A stretch of 64,000 nucleotides of DNA, taken from assembly GCA_030549495.1 (NCBI GenBank), contig JAUIRK010000889.1, positions 622,501 through 686,500 on the forward strand. The letters are read 5' to 3'. Under the pieces are notes generated by a model. It was not told where the DNA came from and made no database searches. It saw only the letters and a list, made by a program, of their open reading frames with translations. Of the stretch, positions 59,706-64,000 are shown in pieces. A program made the translations under genes and the position numbers. Position 1 is the first letter of the stretch; each line of letters begins with the position of its first letter. This DNA comes from Nectonema munidae (Eukaryota; Nematomorpha; Nectonematoida; Nectonematidae).

Positions 59706-60090
59706 TGCATTTTACGCTCCAAAGTCCCTTTTTTTTAAAAAAATACCTTATTTACTCACCATCAAAATAACATGAGAGAATGTATAAGAGAGTGATTTCT
59801 AATTTTTTTTCAGATCATTATCCAAATTTAATTTTTGGTTAAGTCAATTTCTTCTTATCCAAATGGAATCTGAAAAGATAATCAGATATTAAATGTAAAA
59901 AAAGAGATTTGGCAATTCATAAATTTATTTCCCATATTTTAAAAATAGTTATTTACATTAGGAAATTTCGTAAATTTTCCAAAACAGGAAGTACAATTTC
60001 AAATATTTTTGATTTTAATCTAGAAATCTAAAGATTACCTTGTACAAATGTGTATGTTATATGTGGGGTGTATGCTTGTATGTGTGAGAA
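59706..60090. other. AT-rich spacer, nothing recognised
   Basis: No gene or repeat identified. Confidence 0.4.

Positions 60091-64000
<3,910 letters not shown>

Overview
The window is very AT-rich eukaryotic DNA with no operons, no ribosome binding sites and no long open gene. It is dominated by decayed transposons: several hAT lineages (ZBED5-like and GTF2IRD2-like transposases), piggyBac, pogo/Tigger, Tc1, RTE-like and jockey-superfamily LINEs, tRNA-like SINEs, and unclassified inverted-repeat elements. This mix and the base composition fit an invertebrate, most likely an arthropod. A copepod such as a sea louse is a guess from the repertoire, not something the sequence proves.

Layout. 0-3.6 kb: a decayed minus-strand ZBED5-like hAT (370-1840), two smaller hAT scraps and a 141-bp direct repeat pair. 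6.4-7.4 kb: a short pogo-like element with TA target duplication. 7.5-9.9 kb: a jockey-like LINE and a hAT end between 26-bp direct repeats, which lie inside an inverted repeat. 10-11 kb: CAATGATCTTT minisatellites, a GCGAAGC hairpin and a small palindromic element. 13.7-16.4 kb: two unclassified inverted-repeat elements. 17.1-18.9 kb: an RTE-like LINE. 19.7-28.2 kb: a nested stack, in which a piggyBac gene is split by a hAT (20495-27345, 8-bp target duplication) that itself holds a GTF2IRD2-type hAT and a composite Y+X unit. 30.2-34.6 kb: a third X copy, split by another hAT. 38.4-41 kb: two SINE-like repeats, a LINE 3' end with a pentanucleotide tail and a Tc1 scrap. 43.0-43.6 kb: an element whose inverted ends are made of short tandem units.

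The best candidate for host-gene sequence is 44.78-45.80 kb: a TATA box, an initiator-like site 30 bp downstream, and an open frame ending at a GTAAGT splice donor. The rest of that gene was not found. Downstream, in the putative intron, lie LINE and hAT scraps, a striking run of five consecutive hairpins (49074-49229), a small hAT (49789-50363), and a Tc1 element split by a Tigger element (52.1-54.6 kb). At 56.1-59.7 kb a second, inverted copy of the Y+X composite occurs, followed by a roughly 500-bp (TG)n tract interrupted by 43 consecutive G. The last 3.4 kb and several other stretches show nothing recognisable.

The elements do not work together as a system. They record successive insertions, and nested order gives their relative ages. 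Every transposase read here is broken or lacks key parts. All boundaries are by eye; no database or folding run was possible.
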